Origin: a bacterium
Lineage (GTDB): Bacteria; CAIWAD01
Reading direction: 5' to 3'
Assembly: GCA_030685015.1 (NCBI GenBank)
Contig: JAUXWS010000021.1
Span: 1-46,174 of the forward strand
DNA: 46,174 nucleotides
Under the pieces are notes generated by a model. It was not told the origin of the DNA and ran no database searches. It saw only the letters and a list, made by a program, of their open reading frames with translations. Made by a program: the position numbers and the translations under genes. This document shows, one piece after another, positions 35,586-45,638 of this stretch; the stretch's first letter is position 1; each line of letters opens with the position of its first letter.

Positions 35586-38500
35586 ATGTTCTGGCTGAGA
35601 TGGATGCTGATGTCAGGCCTGCTGCTGGCCGGATGGGCCGGTGCCGGCGAGCTGAGGGGAATCGTGCATGGGCAGCGCACGATCACCGCGGCGGAATCGC
35701 CCCTTGTCCTGCCCGCCACCGTGACCGTGGCCAAAGGGGCCAGCTTGGTCATCGAGGCCGGCGTGACCCTGCGCCTGGGGGAGGGCGCCTGCCTGATCGT
35801 CGAAGGCCAGGTGCACGCCCTGGGGGAGAAGCGGCTCCCCGTGCGCTTCGAACCGTTGATCGAGGGGCGGCGCTGGGGCAATGTCAAGATCCTGGGCGAC
35901 AAGGATCCGCCCTCCTACGACGCCGAGCGGCGCTACATCGAGGGCAGCGGCGGCAGCCGCCTGATCCAGTGCGAGTTCACGGGCGGCGGGGCCGTGGCGG
36001 ACGACCAGTACGACGGCGGCGCCCTCTACCTGAAGGGCAGCGCGCCCATCGTCCGCGACTGCCTCTTCCTGGAGAACGAGGCGGACCGGGGCGGCGCCCT
36101 CGTCTGCTACAACTTCGCCACGCCGCTGATCGAGGCCTGCACCTTCGAGCGCAACGTTTCGCTGCTGGACGATGGCGGGGCGCTCTACTGCTTCTTCTAC
36201 AGCGACGCCGTCATCGTGCGCAATTTCTTCGTGCTCAACCGCTCGGCCCGCCACGCGGGCGGCCTGTACATCTCCGTCTCCAACGCCCATGTGGAGGAGA
36301 ACGCCTTCATCGACAACACCTCCGCCGGCTGGGGCGGGGCCATCTACGTCTCCTCGTCCAGCCCGCGCCTCCTGGGCAACGCCCTCTATGAGGCCACCGG
36401 CGAGGACCGCAGCACGGGCATCGTCTTCCAGGCCGACTGCCGGCCCGAGGTGCGGGACAACAGCCTCATGTCGGGCGGGGTCGAGGTCTACGGCTTGAAC
36501 CTGGGCGAGGACCTGGACCTGAGCGGCAACTGGTGGGGCACGACGGAGGAGTACTACATCCAGGGCAAGGTCCAGCAGCTGGGCCGCGGGCAGGATCGAC
36601 GGCTGGTGGTGGCCCCCTGGCGCGAGCGCCCCTCCGCCAACCTGCTCACCCAGCCGGTGGAGATCCTCAGCCTGCATGCCATGGCCGACCAGGAGTGGGC
36701 CGACACCCTCGCCTTCGATCTCTGCGACCGGGCCCTCGCCCGCATCCAGGTCCGCGCCGTGGACCGCAACAAATACGCCGTGGACCAGACCGGCATCGAG
36801 GTGCGCATCCTCGAGCGGCCGGACCAGGTGCAGACCGTCTACCTGGCCGAGACGGAAAAAGCCTCGGGCGTCTTCCAGGGCCGCGTGGCCATCAACCGGC
36901 GCGGCGAGGACCTGCCCAGCGTGTCGGTGGCGGTGGGCGAGCACCTGCTGTTCAGCTCGACGACCAATCCCGACATCCGCCGCCTCTACCGCGTGGACGA
37001 GGCCCGGCCCGTGGTGCACGGGCTGGTCCTGCTCTCCGACCCCGACCCCACCCACGCCATCGAGGAGGCGCCCCGCCTGGGCTGGGAGTACTTCAGCCTG
37101 CTGGGGGATCCCCAGGAAGCCTGGCACCTGCAGGTGGCCTCCGACTCCTCCTTCCGGCGCGCGGACCTGTGGGATTCGGGGCCGCGCCCGCTGGGGCCGG
37201 CGGGCCGCGTTCTCACCTACGAGGGCTTGCCCCTGGCGGACGGGGAACGCTACTTCCTGCGCCTGCGCGGCCAGGGCGGCGGCGCCTGGAGCGACTGGAA
37301 ACGCTTCGTCGTGCGCACCGACGGTCCGCTCAACACCCTCCGCATGAATTCCCTGCCACCCCTGCCCGACCAACTGGAACCAGCCCCCGAGGCCTTGCTC
37401 GGCCAGGCGCGGCCCACCTTCAAGGTGCGCTCCGTCGTCGACCGCGAGGGGGATCCCGTCTTCTACGAGATCCAGCTGTCCGCCGACGAGTACGGCCAGC
37501 AGATCCTGGCCGGCAGCGGCGAGGACTGGTCCGAGGCGGCCTGGACCTCGCCGCGCGACTTGCCGGACAACAGCGCCTGCTGGTGGCGCATCCGCGTCCA
37601 TGACGGCTTCGAGAGCGGGGACTGGAGCCAGCCCCGTCGCTTCCATGTCAACACGGTGGAGGAAGCGCCCCTCCCCTTCGATCTGATCGGCCCCAGCGGC
37701 GTCATCGCCGTGCTCGATCCCGAGTTCTCCTGGACGGCCAGCAGCGATCCCGATCCCCTGGCCACCATCCAGTACACGCTGTTGATCGGCCGCCAGGAAT
37801 CCCTCCAGGACGCCACGCGCCTGGCCGGGCTGGAGCAGACCAGCCACCGCCCGCGCCAGCCCCTGGTCAACCAGCAGCCTCTCTGGTGGGCGGTGGAGGC
37901 GGTGGACAACACAGGCCGCGTCACGCGCAGTCGCCAGGTCCTGCGCCTGGAGCCGGACACCACGCCCAGCACGCCGGAGCCGCTGGCCCCGGCCGGCGGC
38001 GAGGATGCGCTGGCCGGCCGCACCCTGCGCTTCACGCCGGCCCAGGACCCCTGTCCCGACGACATCCTCCTCTATGAATTGCAGGTGGCCCCCGCCAGGG
38101 CAGACTTCAGCCGGCCCCTCATCCATATGAAGGGTCTGGCCCAGCAGGAGCTGGCCGCCCTCAGCCTGGACGCCCTGCCCGACAGCCGCCTGCTCCAGGA
38201 GGACCAGTCCTACGCCTGGCGCCTGCGGGCGGTGGACAACCATGGCGCCGCCTCGCCCTGGTCCGATGCGGCCGTCTGCTGGATGAACCGCGCCAACCAG
38301 CCGCCCTCCCGCCCCGAGCCGCTCCTTCCGGAGGAGGGCCTCGTGCTGCGGCAGGGCCCCCTGCTCAGCTGGACCGCCGCCAGCGATCCCGACCAGAGCG
38401 ATCCTCCCTCCACCCTCAGTTACGTGATCCAGCTCTGCCAGGAGGCGGATTTCAAGGGGCGGGTCGTGGAGGAGCGGCTCCTGGCGCAAACGCAGGTGGA

Positions 38501-40481
38501 CTTCGAAGGCCGCCTGGGCGACAACACCCGCTGGCACTGGCGCGTCCAGGCCATGGATGACGAGAACACGGGCAGCGGCTGGGGGCCGGTCCGGTCCTTC
38601 ATCCTCAACCGCGTGGAGGAGGCGCCCACCGGCCTGGCCTGGGTGGAGCCGGCGGAGGGGGCCAGTCTGGCCGCCCTCGACCGCATGGACCTGGGCTGGA
38701 CCGCCGCCACCGATCCGGACTGGCAGGCGCGCCTCAGCTATACTTGGCGCCTCAGCCCTGCCGGCGACGCGGCGCGGACCCTGGCCGAGGGAAGCACGGC
38801 GGAGACGAAAGCGACGGTGCGCTTGCCCCTGACCAGCGGCGAGGACTACCTGCTCCACCTCAAGGTGGTCGACGAGACCGGCCTGGAGCAGGTCCTGCCC
38901 GCCCGCCGGGTGCGCGTGGACAGCCATCCCACGCCTCCCCGGCCCCAGGCCCACGCCGAAGAACTGGGGCCGGGCGACCAGCTGGCCTGGTCGGCGGCGC
39001 AGGATCCCGACCCGGCCGACCGGCTCAGCTATCGCCTGGAGATCCGCGACGAGGGTGGCCGCGTCCTCGTCACGACGACCCAAACCGCGCTCCAGGTCGC
39101 GCTGGGCCGCCTGCCGGGCGCCGCCCAGCTGCCCGAGGACCAGGTGCTCAGCTGGACGGTGACGGCGGTCGATCCCCACGGCTTGGAGGCGGCCTCCAGC
39201 GCCAGTACCTTCTGGTACAACAAGGCCAACGATCCGCCCGGCGCGCCCTCCTTCGCTCCGGAACTGGCCGCTTCCCCCGTCCTGCGCACGGACCGCCCCA
39301 CCCTGCCCTTCATCCCGGGCGTGGACCGCGACCGCAGCGATCCGCCCTCCACTCTCTGGCACGAGGTGCAGGTCGCCTCCCATCCCTCCTTCCAGAACGC
39401 CGTCACCCATCGCGTGCCGGCCGGTGAGAAGACGGTCGGCGGCCTGCTGCTGGACGACAACTCCGTGTGGCATCTGCGCCTGCGCTGCCTGGACGACGAG
39501 GGCGCGGCCAGCCCCTGGAGCGACCCCATCCAGGTAACAGTGAACCAGCGGGAGGATGCCCCCAGCGCGCCCCAATTGCGCGAGCCGGCCCCCGGCCAGC
39601 GCTCCACCGATCTGAGCGGCATCTCCCTCTCGTGGAGCGCGTCGACCGATCCCGACCCCGGGGCGCGCCTGCGCTACCGGGTCACGGTGGAGGAAGGGGC
39701 GGGCGCTTGGCGCGAGGTGCTGGAGACGGAGCAGACCAGCCTGCGCGTAAGCCGGGCCATCCCCAACGACAGCGAACTGAGGTTGACGGTGACCGCCGTC
39801 GATGATACGGGCCTGGAGACAGCCTCCCAGCCACTGCGCATCACGGTGGACAGCCGGCCGGGCGGCACCAGCCTCAGTGGCCGCCCCGGACAGGTGCTGG
39901 GTACGGGCGACGAGCTGGCCTGGACGGAGGCGACGGATCCCGATCCGGCGGATCGCCTGCAGTATGAGGTGGCCTGGAGCAGCTCCCGCGCCTTCACGGA
40001 CGGATCGTCACGCCTGGTGGCGGCCTTGCGCCTACCTCTGTCCGAGTGGCCGGAGCTGCCCGAGAACAGCGACCTGTGGTTCCGCGTGCGCGCCCGTGAC
40101 CCGCACGGGCTGGAGGGAACCTGGTCGGAGCCATGGCCGGCCCAGGTGGATCGCCGCAACGATCCGCCCGCATGGAAGGGCGGCCTGCGTCCCGCCTCGG
40201 GCCGCTTGGCGGCCGGGGAGCAGCGCCTCGAATGGGAGGCCCCCACTGATCCGGATCGCCGACCCCAGCAGGTGGAGGTGGAGGTGCAAGCCGCCGCCGA
40301 CAGCGAGTTCCGTTCCGTGCTGTGGACGCGGAGGGCCGGCACCGCCACCTTCCTGCCCCTCACCTTGGAGCCTGGCCGCCTCTGGCTGCGGGCCCGCGCC
40401 GTGGACCAGGATGGAGCCACCAGCGCCTGGTCGCCGGTGGTGGCCTGGACGGTGGACGCTCCCGCCCCGCCCGCCCCTTGA
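35586..40481 (+). CDS. Giant secreted beta-helix and fibronectin-like repeat protein
   Basis: A 1631-residue exported protein (signal peptide about 1-20). Residues about 60-340 look like a right-handed parallel beta-helix of the NosD/pectate-lyase type, with repeating turns such as GGALYLKGSAPIVRDC and GGAIYVSSSSPRLLGN. From about 490 to the end there are roughly eleven fibronectin type III-like units. Their recurring marks are SDPDP or TDPDP, W-R-(V/A)-x-A-V-D and a closing N-x-x-x-x-P-P-x-x-P linker. Unlike the upstream protease it ends in DAPAPPAP with no visible sorting domain. It may be a surface adhesin or glycan-binding protein. The preceding ribosome site is a G-rich run at 35575-35582. 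An intrinsic terminator follows. Confidence 0.9.
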   Translation: MFWLRWMLMSGLLLAGWAGAGELRGIVHGQRTITAAESPLVLPATVTVAKGASLVIEAGVTLRLGEGACLIVEGQVHALGEKRLPVRFEPLIEGRRWGNVKILGDKDPPSYDAERRYIEGSGGSRLIQCEFTGGGAVADDQYDGGALYLKGSAPIVRDCLFLENEADRGGALVCYNFATPLIEACTFERNVSLLDDGGALYCFFYSDAVIVRNFFVLNRSARHAGGLYISVSNAHVEENAFIDNTSAGWGGAIYVSSSSPRLLGNALYEATGEDRSTGIVFQADCRPEVRDNSLMSGGVEVYGLNLGEDLDLSGNWWGTTEEYYIQGKVQQLGRGQDRRLVVAPWRERPSANLLTQPVEILSLHAMADQEWADTLAFDLCDRALARIQVRAVDRNKYAVDQTGIEVRILERPDQVQTVYLAETEKASGVFQGRVAINRRGEDLPSVSVAVGEHLLFSSTTNPDIRRLYRVDEARPVVHGLVLLSDPDPTHAIEEAPRLGWEYFSLLGDPQEAWHLQVASDSSFRRADLWDSGPRPLGPAGRVLTYEGLPLADGERYFLRLRGQGGGAWSDWKRFVVRTDGPLNTLRMNSLPPLPDQLEPAPEALLGQARPTFKVRSVVDREGDPVFYEIQLSADEYGQQILAGSGEDWSEAAWTSPRDLPDNSACWWRIRVHDGFESGDWSQPRRFHVNTVEEAPLPFDLIGPSGVIAVLDPEFSWTASSDPDPLATIQYTLLIGRQESLQDATRLAGLEQTSHRPRQPLVNQQPLWWAVEAVDNTGRVTRSRQVLRLEPDTTPSTPEPLAPAGGEDALAGRTLRFTPAQDPCPDDILLYELQVAPARADFSRPLIHMKGLAQQELAALSLDALPDSRLLQEDQSYAWRLRAVDNHGAASPWSDAAVCWMNRANQPPSRPEPLLPEEGLVLRQGPLLSWTAASDPDQSDPPSTLSYVIQLCQEADFKGRVVEERLLAQTQVDFEGRLGDNTRWHWRVQAMDDENTGSGWGPVRSFILNRVEEAPTGLAWVEPAEGASLAALDRMDLGWTAATDPDWQARLSYTWRLSPAGDAARTLAEGSTAETKATVRLPLTSGEDYLLHLKVVDETGLEQVLPARRVRVDSHPTPPRPQAHAEELGPGDQLAWSAAQDPDPADRLSYRLEIRDEGGRVLVTTTQTALQVALGRLPGAAQLPEDQVLSWTVTAVDPHGLEAASSASTFWYNKANDPPGAPSFAPELAASPVLRTDRPTLPFIPGVDRDRSDPPSTLWHEVQVASHPSFQNAVTHRVPAGEKTVGGLLLDDNSVWHLRLRCLDDEGAASPWSDPIQVTVNQREDAPSAPQLREPAPGQRSTDLSGISLSWSASTDPDPGARLRYRVTVEEGAGAWREVLETEQTSLRVSRAIPNDSELRLTVTAVDDTGLETASQPLRITVDSRPGGTSLSGRPGQVLGTGDELAWTEATDPDPADRLQYEVAWSSSRAFTDGSSRLVAALRLPLSEWPELPENSDLWFRVRARDPHGLEGTWSEPWPAQVDRRNDPPAWKGGLRPASGRLAAGEQRLEWEAPTDPDRRPQQVEVEVQAAADSEFRSVLWTRRAGTATFLPLTLEPGRLWLRARAVDQDGATSAWSPVVAWTVDAPAPPAP

Positions 40482-40508
40482 GGCGACCTGTTGTCCTGCC
40501 CGCTTGAC

Positions 40509-40543
40509 GGGGCCGACCGATGGAGGCCGGCCCCTTTCTTTTT
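40509..40543 (+). terminator. Intrinsic terminator
   Basis: GGGGCCG (40509-40515) pairs with CGGCCCC (40528-40534), followed by TTTCTTTTT. It ends the transcription unit of the protease and the giant secreted protein and isolates yraN. Confidence 0.9.
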
Positions 40544-40596
40544 GTGCAACACGGCGTCCCCGCCCGCGGTTGGCCGAGCCTTCCGGAGGAGGGCTT

Positions 40597-41061
40597 ATGG
40601 CGAAGAAGGGAGCGGAGCGGGGACGGCCGGGCGGTCGGGGGCCGGATCGGCAGGAGATCCTGCCCGGGATCGAGCGCTGCCGGGTGCGGGGCCGGCGGGG
40701 CGAGGACCTCGCGCTGGACTGGCTGACCACGCACGGCTATGAGGTGCTCGAGCAGAACCTGCGGCGCCGCCAGGCGGGCGAAGTGGACCTGGTTGCCCGG
40801 CGCGGCGACACCCTGCACGTGGTTGAGGTCAAGTGCGGCCGGGGTCCGCTCGACCTGCTGCTCGAGCGGGTGGACGAGCGCAAGATCCGCCTCCTGCTCA
40901 AGACGCTGGTCAAGGCCGGCTGGCTGGACGAGGCCCAGCGCTACCGCGCCGTGCAGGTCGACCTGCTCCTCGTCGAACTGAGGGAGCCGGCTCCCCGCCT
41001 CACCCTGGTGGCGGATGTCTGTCCGCCGGAACTGCAGTGGGCCGGGGGCGCCGATGGCTGA
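40597..41061 (+). CDS. yraN: UPF0102 (YraN) endonuclease-like protein
   Basis: A 154-residue protein with a basic N-terminal lead of about 30 residues and then the YraN core: GEDLALDWLTTHGYEVLEQN, GEVDLVARRGD and VVEVKCG, the last two holding the Glu, Asp and Glu-x-Lys of a restriction-endonuclease-like fold. Function in cells is poorly known; a role in DNA processing is assumed from fold. GGAGGAGGG precedes ATG 40597. The open frame upstream of it is a shadow of the giant protein and terminator. The stop overlaps comEC by 8 bases, and pairing of these two in DNA uptake is plausible. Confidence 0.92.
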   Translation: MAKKGAERGRPGGRGPDRQEILPGIERCRVRGRRGEDLALDWLTTHGYEVLEQNLRRRQAGEVDLVARRGDTLHVVEVKCGRGPLDLLLERVDERKIRLLLKTLVKAGWLDEAQRYRAVQVDLLLVELREPAPRLTLVADVCPPELQWAGGADG

Positions 41062-43561
41062 GGCGGGGCGCCGGACCATCGCCCCCGTCCACCTGTGGCT
41101 GCTGGGCGTGACGGTGGGGGGCGCCCTCCTCTGGCGCCTGCTGCCCCCGGTGCCACCCACGGCCCTGTTCGCCCTGCCCCTGTTGCTGCTCTGGCCCAAC
41201 GCGCGAGGCGGCCTTGGCCTGGTCCGCCTCAGCGCCGCCGCCCTCCTCCTTTTGCCCGTGCTCCACGGTGCCGCGGTCCGCCCGCCGGGTCCCGCGGCCG
41301 CGGCGGACCTCGCCCGCGCCTCCCGCGCCCTCTTGTTGCGTCCCCTGGCCGACCCGGCGACCGAACTGGCCTTTCTGTCCATTGCCGACGAGGAGGGTCC
41401 GGACCGCGGCTTCCAGCTCCCGCCGGCGGAGCGTCCCCTGCTGGCCGGCGGCTGGTACAACGACGGCCGGGCCTGGCGGAGTCTGCCCGGCAAGCTCCAG
41501 CTCTGGCCCCACGCCCGGCGGGCGCCGGCCCTGCCCGTGGGCGAGTGGTGGCTGCTGCAGCCAAGGGCGGGGGCCGCGGCGGATGGCATGTGGACGGTCG
41601 GACGCGGCCCCATCGGTCCCTTCGCGGCCGATCCTTCCGCCTGGTTGCGCGCCCAGGGTCGCCTGGGCCGCTTGGTGCTGGACACGGCCCAGGTGGAGCT
41701 GCGGGCGGCGGGTCCCCTTCCCCCGGCGGCGGCGGGCCCTATTCCCTGGGTGGCCAGCCTGCGCCGCCGCTGCGCCGCCCGTCTCGCCCGGGGGACGGGG
41801 GAGGCGGGCCCCTGGCTGGAGGCCATGTTGCTGGGGGAGCGCTCCCGGCTTCCCGCCGCCGATGTCCAGGTCTGGCGCAGCACGGGGCTGGCGCACCTGC
41901 TGGCCGTCTCCGGCCTCCACGTGGGAGTGTTGGCCCTCGCCCTCTGGCATCTGCTGGCGCTGGTCCCGACCGGCCGGGGCGGCCGCGAGCTGCTGTTGGG
42001 GAGCCTGCTCCTGCTCTACGCGCCGCTGGCCGGCGGCCAGGTCTCCGTCCGCCGCGCCGTGACGATGGCCCTCTTTCTGCTGGCGGGCCGGCGCCTCGAG
42101 CGGCCGCAGGCGGGCCTGGGCCTGCTCGCCCTCGCCGCCGTCTGGATTCTCTGGCGCCACCCGGCCGAGCTGGCGCAGCCGGGATTCCAGATGTCCTTCG
42201 GCGCGGTGGCCGCCCTGATGCTGGGCATGCCGGGGAAGGGGGGCGAAGCGGCGCGGGAGCAGGCCCGGCCTGGCGGCCGGGAGCAGGCGCGACCTGGCGG
42301 CCGGGGGAGGAGGGCGGTCCACGCCGTCCGCGGCCGAGTCCTCCAGGCCCTTCGCCTGACCACCCTGGCCCAGGCCGGATCCGCCCTGGCCCAGTTGGGC
42401 ACCTTCGCCGCCCTGCCCCTGGGAGGCGTCCTGCTCAACCTCGCGGCCGTGCCCCTGGCCTCCCTCTTCACCGTGGCGGGCTTCCTTCATCTCCTCCTGC
42501 CATTGCCCGGGGAGCCGCTGGGCGCCCTCTGCGCCGGACTGGCCCGGGCCCTCTGCCATCTGGCCCGCGCCGCGCCCACCGCCACCCTTGCCTGGTCGCC
42601 CCACCCCGGGCAGCTGGCCCTGCTCGGGCTGGCGACCGGCCTGCTGCTGCTGCCGTGGGGGCGCTGGCGGCGGCGCCTCCTGCTGGCCATCCCGCTCCTC
42701 ATCCTCGCCGCCGATCTGCTGCCGCGCCTCTCCCGACCACGGGCCGCCTGTTGTCTCTTCGACGTGGGCCAGGGCGACGCCCTCCTCCTCACCAGCCCCA
42801 GTGGCCGCACCGTGCTGGTCGATGCAGGCTGGGAGGATCCCCGCGGCACCGGTGGGCGCGGCGCGCAACTGGCCCAGGCCGTCCATCGGCTGCACGACGG
42901 AGCCATCGATTGGCTGGTCCTGACCCATCCGGACCAGGACCACCTGGGCGGAGCCGCGGGCCTGCTCCGCACCACGGAGGTCGGGGCGGTGCTCTGGAAT
43001 GGCGAGTGGAAGGTCAACCCGCCCCAGGATCGCTTGCGCCGCCTGCTGGACAGCCTGGGCACGCCCCTCGTGGAGGCCCGGCCCGGTCAGCTGCTGCAGG
43101 CCGAGCCGGGCTGGCGCGTGCGTGTCCTGGGTCCACCCCCGGCCGGCGGCGGGCGTGAGGGCAACGAGCGCAGCATTGTCCTGCGCGTGGAAGCCCCGGC
43201 CGGCACCCTGCTGCTCACAGGGGACGCCGGACACGACGAGGAGGCCTGGCTGGCCGCCTGGGACGCCTGGCTGGAAGCCGACTGGCTGAAGCTGGGGCAC
43301 CACGGCTCGCGCGGCTCCACCTCCCCGGCCTTCCTGGCGGCCGTCGGAGCGCGGGAGGCCTGGATCTCCTGCGGCCGCGGCAACCGCTACGGCCACCCCC
43401 ATCGCGACGTCCTGCAGCGTCTGGAGCAGAACCACATCCGGATCCACCGCAGTGACCGCGAGGGCTGGCGCTGGCTCCCGCTGGACGGCGCGGACCGGCC
43501 GCGGCGCGCCCTGACCCGCCCGCGCCTCCTGTTCGCCCAGGCCGAGCGGCCTCCCCCCTGA
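41054..43561 (+). CDS. comEC: ComEC/Rec2 DNA uptake channel protein
   Basis: An 835-residue polytopic inner-membrane protein that carries single-stranded DNA into the cytoplasm during transformation. An N-terminal soluble part (about 60-230, DUF4131-like) is followed by the competence domain with LLGERSRLP and LAVSGLHVGVLALAL, many hydrophobic helices (about 275-560), and a C-terminal metallo-beta-lactamase domain: FDVGQGDALL, THPDQDH at 624-630, GDAGHDEEAW and GHHGSRGSTSP. The metal-ligand set looks complete. ATG 41054 overlaps the yraN stop. A 24-bp tandem repeat in a loop at residues about 401-416 is described separately. Confidence 0.95.
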   Translation: MAEAGRRTIAPVHLWLLGVTVGGALLWRLLPPVPPTALFALPLLLLWPNARGGLGLVRLSAAALLLLPVLHGAAVRPPGPAAAADLARASRALLLRPLADPATELAFLSIADEEGPDRGFQLPPAERPLLAGGWYNDGRAWRSLPGKLQLWPHARRAPALPVGEWWLLQPRAGAAADGMWTVGRGPIGPFAADPSAWLRAQGRLGRLVLDTAQVELRAAGPLPPAAAGPIPWVASLRRRCAARLARGTGEAGPWLEAMLLGERSRLPAADVQVWRSTGLAHLLAVSGLHVGVLALALWHLLALVPTGRGGRELLLGSLLLLYAPLAGGQVSVRRAVTMALFLLAGRRLERPQAGLGLLALAAVWILWRHPAELAQPGFQMSFGAVAALMLGMPGKGGEAAREQARPGGREQARPGGRGRRAVHAVRGRVLQALRLTTLAQAGSALAQLGTFAALPLGGVLLNLAAVPLASLFTVAGFLHLLLPLPGEPLGALCAGLARALCHLARAAPTATLAWSPHPGQLALLGLATGLLLLPWGRWRRRLLLAIPLLILAADLLPRLSRPRAACCLFDVGQGDALLLTSPSGRTVLVDAGWEDPRGTGGRGAQLAQAVHRLHDGAIDWLVLTHPDQDHLGGAAGLLRTTEVGAVLWNGEWKVNPPQDRLRRLLDSLGTPLVEARPGQLLQAEPGWRVRVLGPPPAGGGREGNERSIVLRVEAPAGTLLLTGDAGHDEEAWLAAWDAWLEADWLKLGHHGSRGSTSPAFLAAVGAREAWISCGRGNRYGHPHRDVLQRLEQNHIRIHRSDREGWRWLPLDGADRPRRALTRPRLLFAQAERPPP
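42255..42302 (+). repeat. 24-bp tandem repeat within comEC
   Basis: Two copies, 42255-42278 and 42279-42302, differ at two bases and each encode EQARPGGR in phase. They insert an Arg-rich loop between two hydrophobic parts of ComEC. Confidence 0.85.
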
Positions 43562-43613
43562 GCAGCGGCCTTCCCTCCTCCGCTCCCCTCACCCATCAAC
43601 CAAGGAGGACCGC

Positions 43614-45587
43614 ATGAGACGCATGGTGTGGCTGCTCGCCCTGGCCTGCGCGGCCTGGGGCGGGCCGGTGTTCCATGAGCCCTGGCTGGGCGCCATGGAG
43701 TTGGAGGAGGGCTGGGCGGCCTGGGGCCGGACCCATGTCTGGTGGAGCGGCGGCGTGGAGGGGCGCGAAAACGAGCAAGGCCTTCCGGCGGGCGTGGTGG
43801 CCCTGCTGCCGGATGGGGCTGGGCTGTGGGCGGCCCAGGCCGATGGCTGCCTGCGTCGGCTGGAGCCGGGGCCCTCGCTGGTCTGGCAGGCCGGCCGCAG
43901 CTGCCGGGCGGGCTTGGCGGAGGGGGCCGGCATTGCCTGGCAACTACTTGATGGAGAGATCTGGCGCATCGCCCTGCGGGGGGGGGCTTCGCCCGAGGGC
44001 CTTGGCCATTGGCCGCTGCCCGCGGCCGGACCTCCCTGGGAACTGAAGCGCCTGGACGGAAGCACATGGATGAGGACGGGCAGCGCCTTATGCCGTTTGT
44101 CGGCGGAAGGGCCGCTGCCCGTGGCGCACCTTCCCCTCAAATGGCGGGACTGGCTGGTCTGGGCGGATGCCCTGCTGGTCCTGGACGAAGAGGGTGGGCT
44201 GCATTGGCTCGATTCCTGGCAAGGAAGGGCCCGACCCCATTGCCGCGTGGAGGCGCCGCCCCCGGGCGGCCGCTGGCGCGCCCTGGCGGCGGGGCGGGAC
44301 CTGCTCTGGCTGCAGGCGGAGGACTCCTCCTGGTGGCGCTGGACACCCGGCACGGCGCCCGCTCTCGTGGAGATGACGCTGCCCGGCGCCAGCGCTGGCT
44401 GGTGGCTGCCGGCGGGCGACGATCTGCTGCTCCACCAGGACAGCCGACGGCGCAGCTGGTGGGCGCTGGATGAGGCGGTCTGGCAGGTCCGCCGCGAACA
44501 GGTGCGGCCCCCCGCCCTGGCCGATCGTCTGCTGCGCTGGAGTGGGGAATGGCGCCTGGCGCGCGACGGACGCCTCAGTCTCCATGGCCCGGCCGGCGAA
44601 CAGGAGTTGGAACGCTTCCCCGGAGCCCACCGACTCGCCCCGGCCGGCGCCGGACCCGTGCTGCTCACCGAGGCGGGGCTGGTGGCCTTCGGCGAGGACG
44701 GACGGCGCCTGGGCGACTGGACGGGTGGCCCCTGTCTGGCTGCGGCGGCATTGGAGGACCATCTGCTGGTGGCGGGCGACCATCGCCTCCGCGTGTTCTG
44801 GACCGGGGAGGAGACGCCCCTGCTTCAGGGCGAGCTGGAGCTGCCCGAGGCCGCGCAGGTGAGCGCCTCCTCCTCCTGGGCCGCCGTGCACGGGGAGGGA
44901 TTGCTCTGGCTGGTGGAACTCGATCCGCCCTGGGCGCCGCGCCGGGTGGGGGCGCGCCCCCTGCCGCCAGGCACGCGGGATTTCCTCCTGGTGGAGGACC
45001 GGCTCCTGATCGGTGGTGACGAAGGCCTGGCCGCCTGGCAGGCCTCGGAGGCCGGCTGGACGACCCTGCCGCCCTTGCCCATCGCCGGCCCGGTCTCCGC
45101 GCTCTGCCGGCGGGGCGCCGATCGGCTGCTGGTGGGAGACGACGCTGGTCGCCTGGGTCAATGGCGCCTGGTGGCCAATCTGCCCCTTGCCCTGGAGTGG
45201 GAGGAGAGCCTCCCGCTGGCCGGGCGGATGGCGGTGGCGCGGGATTCCCTGCGCGTGCTGGGCGAGACGGGATGGCTCGATCATCCCCTCCCCGCCCTGG
45301 CCGCCGACGCGCCAGCCTGTCCCGCTCCCGGCCACCCCGCGCAGACCTTCCCTTTCACCGTTCGGCGGCAGGGCGAAGCATTGCTCGTGAGCTGGGAGGC
45401 GTCCGGCGGGCCAGTGGCCCGCGTCAGGCTCTATGACCTGCTGGGGCGGCTGGTGCGGGAGGGGGCGGCGCTCACGGGCGCTTCCCGCCTGGAGCTGCCG
45501 GGACTGCCGGCCGGCTGCTATCTGCTGGAGGCCGTGGACGCGGAGGGTCGGCGGGGCGTCCAGATCCTGGCTTGGCGACCGCGTTGA
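43614..45587 (+). CDS. Secreted Trp-rich, propeller-like protein with weak sorting domain
   Basis: A 657-residue exported protein (signal peptide about 1-16). The body (about 25-570) is rich in Trp, Gly and Leu, with many short hydrophobic strands separated by turns such as LLVLDEEGGLHWLD and LLIGGDEGLAAWQ, as expected for beta-propeller blades of WD40 or PQQ-like type, but no strict repeat is visible. The last 65 residues (ARVRLYDLLGRLVREG and PAGCYLLEAVDAEGRRG) match a degenerate type IX C-terminal sorting domain; the typical N-P-F-N start is missing. AAGGAGG lies just before ATG 43614. Function unknown; likely surface-exposed. Confidence 0.85.
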   Translation: MRRMVWLLALACAAWGGPVFHEPWLGAMELEEGWAAWGRTHVWWSGGVEGRENEQGLPAGVVALLPDGAGLWAAQADGCLRRLEPGPSLVWQAGRSCRAGLAEGAGIAWQLLDGEIWRIALRGGASPEGLGHWPLPAAGPPWELKRLDGSTWMRTGSALCRLSAEGPLPVAHLPLKWRDWLVWADALLVLDEEGGLHWLDSWQGRARPHCRVEAPPPGGRWRALAAGRDLLWLQAEDSSWWRWTPGTAPALVEMTLPGASAGWWLPAGDDLLLHQDSRRRSWWALDEAVWQVRREQVRPPALADRLLRWSGEWRLARDGRLSLHGPAGEQELERFPGAHRLAPAGAGPVLLTEAGLVAFGEDGRRLGDWTGGPCLAAAALEDHLLVAGDHRLRVFWTGEETPLLQGELELPEAAQVSASSSWAAVHGEGLLWLVELDPPWAPRRVGARPLPPGTRDFLLVEDRLLIGGDEGLAAWQASEAGWTTLPPLPIAGPVSALCRRGADRLLVGDDAGRLGQWRLVANLPLALEWEESLPLAGRMAVARDSLRVLGETGWLDHPLPALAADAPACPAPGHPAQTFPFTVRRQGEALLVSWEASGGPVARVRLYDLLGRLVREGAALTGASRLELPGLPAGCYLLEAVDAEGRRGVQILAWRPR

Positions 45588-45638
45588 GTGCCACTGACCC
45601 GCTTGCCACAGTGTGCCTGGCCCTCAGATCCGACATCC

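Noticed and set aside
35613-39575. Minus-strand open frame of 1320 codons
   Set aside because: Antisense shadow of the giant secreted protein. The plus-strand frame has a signal peptide, ribosome site and repeated domains.
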